A DNA stretch of 32,916 nt, taken from the NCBI GenBank assembly GCA_021791695.1, contig JAJYWC010000020.1:1-32916 (forward strand), given 5' to 3'. The notes under the pieces are model-generated. The model was not told where the DNA came from, did no database searches, and worked only from the letters and a program-made list of their open reading frames with translations. This stretch comes from an archaeon (GTDB lineage: Archaea > Thermoproteota > Nitrososphaeria > Nitrososphaerales > Gagatemarchaeaceae). Positions 31,304 through 32,916 of this stretch are shown piece after piece (the first letter of the stretch is position 1; the number at the start of each line of letters is the position of its first letter). Position numbers and translations under genes: made by a program.

Positions 31304-31394
31304 TGGGGTCGGCCGGATTTGAACCGGCGCTCTCAAGCGCCCAAGGCTGCTTCCCTAGCGGTTTGAAGCCTGGACCAGACTAGCCGACGACCCC
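31304..31394 (-). tRNA. tRNA-Pro(TGG) with an intron in the anticodon stem
   Basis: Read on the minus strand from 31394. The acceptor GGGGTCG pairs with CGACCCC, with discriminator A at 31304. The D-arm is GGCT/GGCT with loop AGTCTGGTCCA. The anticodon stem CAA+GC pairs with GCTTG around the loop CTTGGGC (anticodon TGG). The variable loop is AGAGC and the T-arm GCCGG-TTCAAAT-CCGGC. The cloverleaf closes only after removal of a 15-base intron between 29 and 30. The mature length is 76 and no CCA is encoded. A TATA-like GCATAACTAC (minus strand, 31421-31430) lies about 31 bases upstream, inside the neighbouring glycosylase gene. The 5' half overlaps the end of that gene. Confidence 0.9.
31348..31362 (-). 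other. tRNA-Pro intron, position 29/30
   Basis: The insert ACCGCTAGGGAAGCA sits in a complete bulge-helix-bulge. The outer helix is AGG/CCT and the central 4-bp helix is CTTC (exon) with GAAG (intron). The 3-base bulges are AAA and CAG, and the inner helix is CC/GG with loop GCTA. Cutting after the second base of each bulge gives exactly the join that restores the anticodon stem. Confidence 0.85.
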
Positions 31395-32008
31395 GCGTTC
31401 CTTCCGCGGCGGCCTTTGCGGTAGTTATGCGTTCTGCCGCGCGAGACGAAAGGGTTGCTTTCGACGAAGTACCTCCACATCGTTTCTCGCGCGACGCTCA
31501 GGCCGATGCGCGTGGAGACAGACACCGGCCCTCCGGGTTTCCCGGCCAGAAGGTAGAGTCTCCTCGAGGTGACCATATCCTCACCGTGGAGCGATGGCCC
31601 GATGGACATGGCCTCCGTCAGCTTCCCCGGTCCGTTTGTCAGGTCTCTATCCTCCTCGACGCCTCGCCTTTCCCGCATACGACCAATCCCGACGATGGGC
31701 TCGACCGCTCTGATCAGCACCGCCCCCGGCTCTCCATCTTGCTCCGTCGTCACGTTCAGGCAGTAGTGGTTCCCGTAGACGAAGTACAGGTATGCGTGGC
31801 CCGCTTCCCCGAACATCATCTCCGTTCTCTTCGTGATTCCGCGGTAGGCATGGCTAGCCGGGTCGTCCCTTCCGCGGTACGCCTCGGTCTCGACTATCCT
31901 GCCGCTCGTCATGACCCCCTGTTCCGCCCTGACGAGAACCAGACCCAGCATCTCCTTCGCGACGTCTGGAGTGTACCTGGAGAAGAAGCTGCGGGGGAGC
32001 CGAGACAT
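31355..32008 (-). CDS. mpg: 3-methyladenine DNA glycosylase (AAG/MPG family)
   Basis: A 217-residue monofunctional glycosylase that removes alkylated purines from DNA. The family text is plain: VAKEMLGLVLVR near residue 16, GRIVETEAYRGRDDPASHAYRGITKRTEMMFGEAGHAYLYFVYGNHYCLNVTT (catalytic Glu in ETEAY and intercalating Tyr in the YVYG-like FVYGNHYCLN loop), then GAVLIRAVEP, LTNGPGKLTEAMSIG and the RIGLSVARETMWRYFV end. The core of the family ends near FVESNPFVS. The last residues (about ASLVQASNR) are encoded by the 5' half of the convergently read tRNA-Pro gene on the same strand, and the TAG stop falls within the tRNA intron. The ATG at 32008 starts next to the conserved LPRSFFSR. Confidence 0.93.
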   Translation of the reverse strand: MSRLPRSFFSRYTPDVAKEMLGLVLVRAEQGVMTSGRIVETEAYRGRDDPASHAYRGITKRTEMMFGEAGHAYLYFVYGNHYCLNVTTEQDGEPGAVLIRAVEPIVGIGRMRERRGVEEDRDLTNGPGKLTEAMSIGPSLHGEDMVTSRRLYLLAGKPGGPVSVSTRIGLSVARETMWRYFVESNPFVSRGRTHNYRKGRRGRNAGSSASLVQASNR

Positions 32009-32110
32009 GCCCGGTGGCGACCTACGCCGTCGTTATGACGTTTGTCGTCGGGCGGGGGGACCCCGGTTAGCACAACGCGGAGATTTTAACAACTAGAAGC
32101 TAAATCAGCA

Positions 32111-32119
32111 TTAAATATG
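32111..32119 (+). promoter_or_regulatory. TATA box of the right-edge permease
   Basis: TTAAATATG lies about 27 bases before the ATG at 32142, fitting a leaderless transcript. A further AT-rich GTTAAAAT on the minus strand (about 32083-32092) may serve the divergent glycosylase gene. Confidence 0.45.
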
Positions 32120-32141
32120 ATTCTCATTTGGCAAGACCTTG

Positions 32142-32916
32142 ATGGCCGACAAGGCGAAGGCCGGGGTTTTTGTCCGCGAGAGCACGGGTCTGGTCAAGAA
32201 CGTCTCGCTCCTCAACGCGCTGACCCTCAACATGGGGAACATGTCCGCGGGAGCCGCACTCGCCACGATAGGTTTCACGATGGCTTCCCTCACCTCCGTG
32301 GGAGGTGTGAACCTTGTGTACGCATCGATAATCGCCTTCCTGCTTTCGGTGCCGCAGATCATCGTCTACACCCTGATGGGTAGCAAGATCAAGCGGACGG
32401 GCGGAGACTATGTCTGGATAACCCGTTCCTTCGGCGGGGCTCTTGGGGGATCCCTGTCGTTCATGGGCTACGTACTCGAAACGCAGGTCTATTTCGCCCT
32501 CATCGTTCTGTCGATGGTCTTCGCGATAGGGTCTGTCGGCGTCGCGATGGGGAACTCGAGCTTTCTCGGCCTGGCGCTTCCCGGTAACATCTCGGGCTCG
32601 GTCCCCGCCGAACAGTTCGCTGTGGGGGCCGTGATATTTCTCATCCTCATACTCGCTAACATGATACGTCCCAAGGTAGGTTACAGGATAGTGACCTTCA
32701 CGATTCTCATAGGTGTCATCGGGATTCTTGTCGCAATCGCGACCCTGCTTTCGGCTGGACAGACGGGCGTGGCGAACTACATCAACAATATCGGTGCGGT
32801 TGACTTCAACAACAACCCCATCACCTTCAACTCGCTCGTCAGTTCCTACAGCGGTTCCACCTTCAACTTCGGCGCGACCATCTCCATACTTCCGTTCTTC
32901 GCGATATTCGTCTATC
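32142..32916 (+). CDS. APC-family amino-acid permease, 3' end cut by window edge
   Basis: The frame is open from the ATG at 32142 to the window end (258 codons). The first part, LVKNVSLLNALTLNMGNMSAGAALATIGFTMASL, corresponds to helix 1 with the unwound Gly-rich segment of APC transporters. IIVYTLMGSKIKRTGGDYVWITRSFGGALGGSLSFMGY is the helix 2-3 region with the signature R-T-G-G-D-Y. Three further hydrophobic segments are present. A long polar loop (ANYINNIGAVDFNNNPITFNSLVSSYSGS) precedes the next helix, where the window ends. The substrate is unknown, an amino acid or polyamine by family. It is divergent from the glycosylase gene. Confidence 0.85.
   Translation, partial: MADKAKAGVFVRESTGLVKNVSLLNALTLNMGNMSAGAALATIGFTMASLTSVGGVNLVYASIIAFLLSVPQIIVYTLMGSKIKRTGGDYVWITRSFGGALGGSLSFMGYVLETQVYFALIVLSMVFAIGSVGVAMGNSSFLGLALPGNISGSVPAEQFAVGAVIFLILILANMIRPKVGYRIVTFTILIGVIGILVAIATLLSAGQTGVANYINNIGAVDFNNNPITFNSLVSSYSGSTFNFGATISILPFFAIFVY

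Noticed and set aside
1-32916. CRISPR arrays, insertion sequences, rRNA genes
   Set aside because: No regularly spaced repeats, transposase-like proteins, terminal inverted repeats or rRNA segments were seen.

Overview
This is a GC-rich archaeal chromosome segment. The archaeal markers are an A-type (A1Ao) ATP synthase operon, transcription factor TFE, MBF1, Trm56, the archaeal NAC chaperone, TiaS, tRNA genes with bulge-helix-bulge (BHB) introns, and TATA boxes 25-35 bases ahead of many start codons (leaderless transcripts). Non-canonical tRNA introns, the gene set and the high GC together fit the TACK superphylum, most likely a Nitrososphaeria (Thaumarchaeota-like) lineage. That placement is inference. 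No ammonia-oxidation genes are visible.

Layout, left to right. A membrane protein runs off the left edge behind a palindromic operator (1-506), followed by about 460 bases without a recognisable gene. A vapBC toxin-antitoxin pair is divergent from a tightly packed four-gene operon of largely unknown function (1643-6340): a coiled-coil protein, a surface protein with a cytosolic zinc ribbon, an unrecognised protein and a GNAT acetyltransferase. Next come tiaS and a convergent Cys/Met-metabolism PLP enzyme, then a membrane-anchored winged-helix protein and a four-helix membrane protein. An initiator tRNA-Met gene with two introns follows, beside a decayed LAGLIDADG endonuclease. An information-processing block (HD hydrolase, tfe, trm56, mbf1, and divergently a PUA protein and nac) leads to small membrane proteins and an MFS transporter.

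From 16170 to 24823 lies the ATP synthase operon in the order K-E-C-F-A-B-D-(small membrane protein)-H-I. It is followed by a nucleotide-reduction locus (24882-29406). This pairs a fusion of winged helix, ATP-cone and a catalytically dead NrdD-like domain with a class II (adenosylcobalamin) ribonucleotide reductase. The layout suggests a nucleotide-sensing regulator beside its target gene. An ammonium transporter, a tRNA-Pro(TGG) gene with an intron in the anticodon stem, a 3-methyladenine DNA glycosylase whose stop codon lies inside that tRNA intron, and an amino-acid permease cut by the right edge complete the window.

The most notable items are: (1) the initiator tRNA-Met with one intron at 37/38 and a second, with a textbook BHB, in the T-loop; (2) the tRNA-Pro intron at 29/30 overlapped by a protein gene; (3) the wHTH/ATP-cone/dead-NrdD fusion with palindromic sites around the neighbouring nrdJ TATA box; (4) the uncharacterised 1643-6340 operon.
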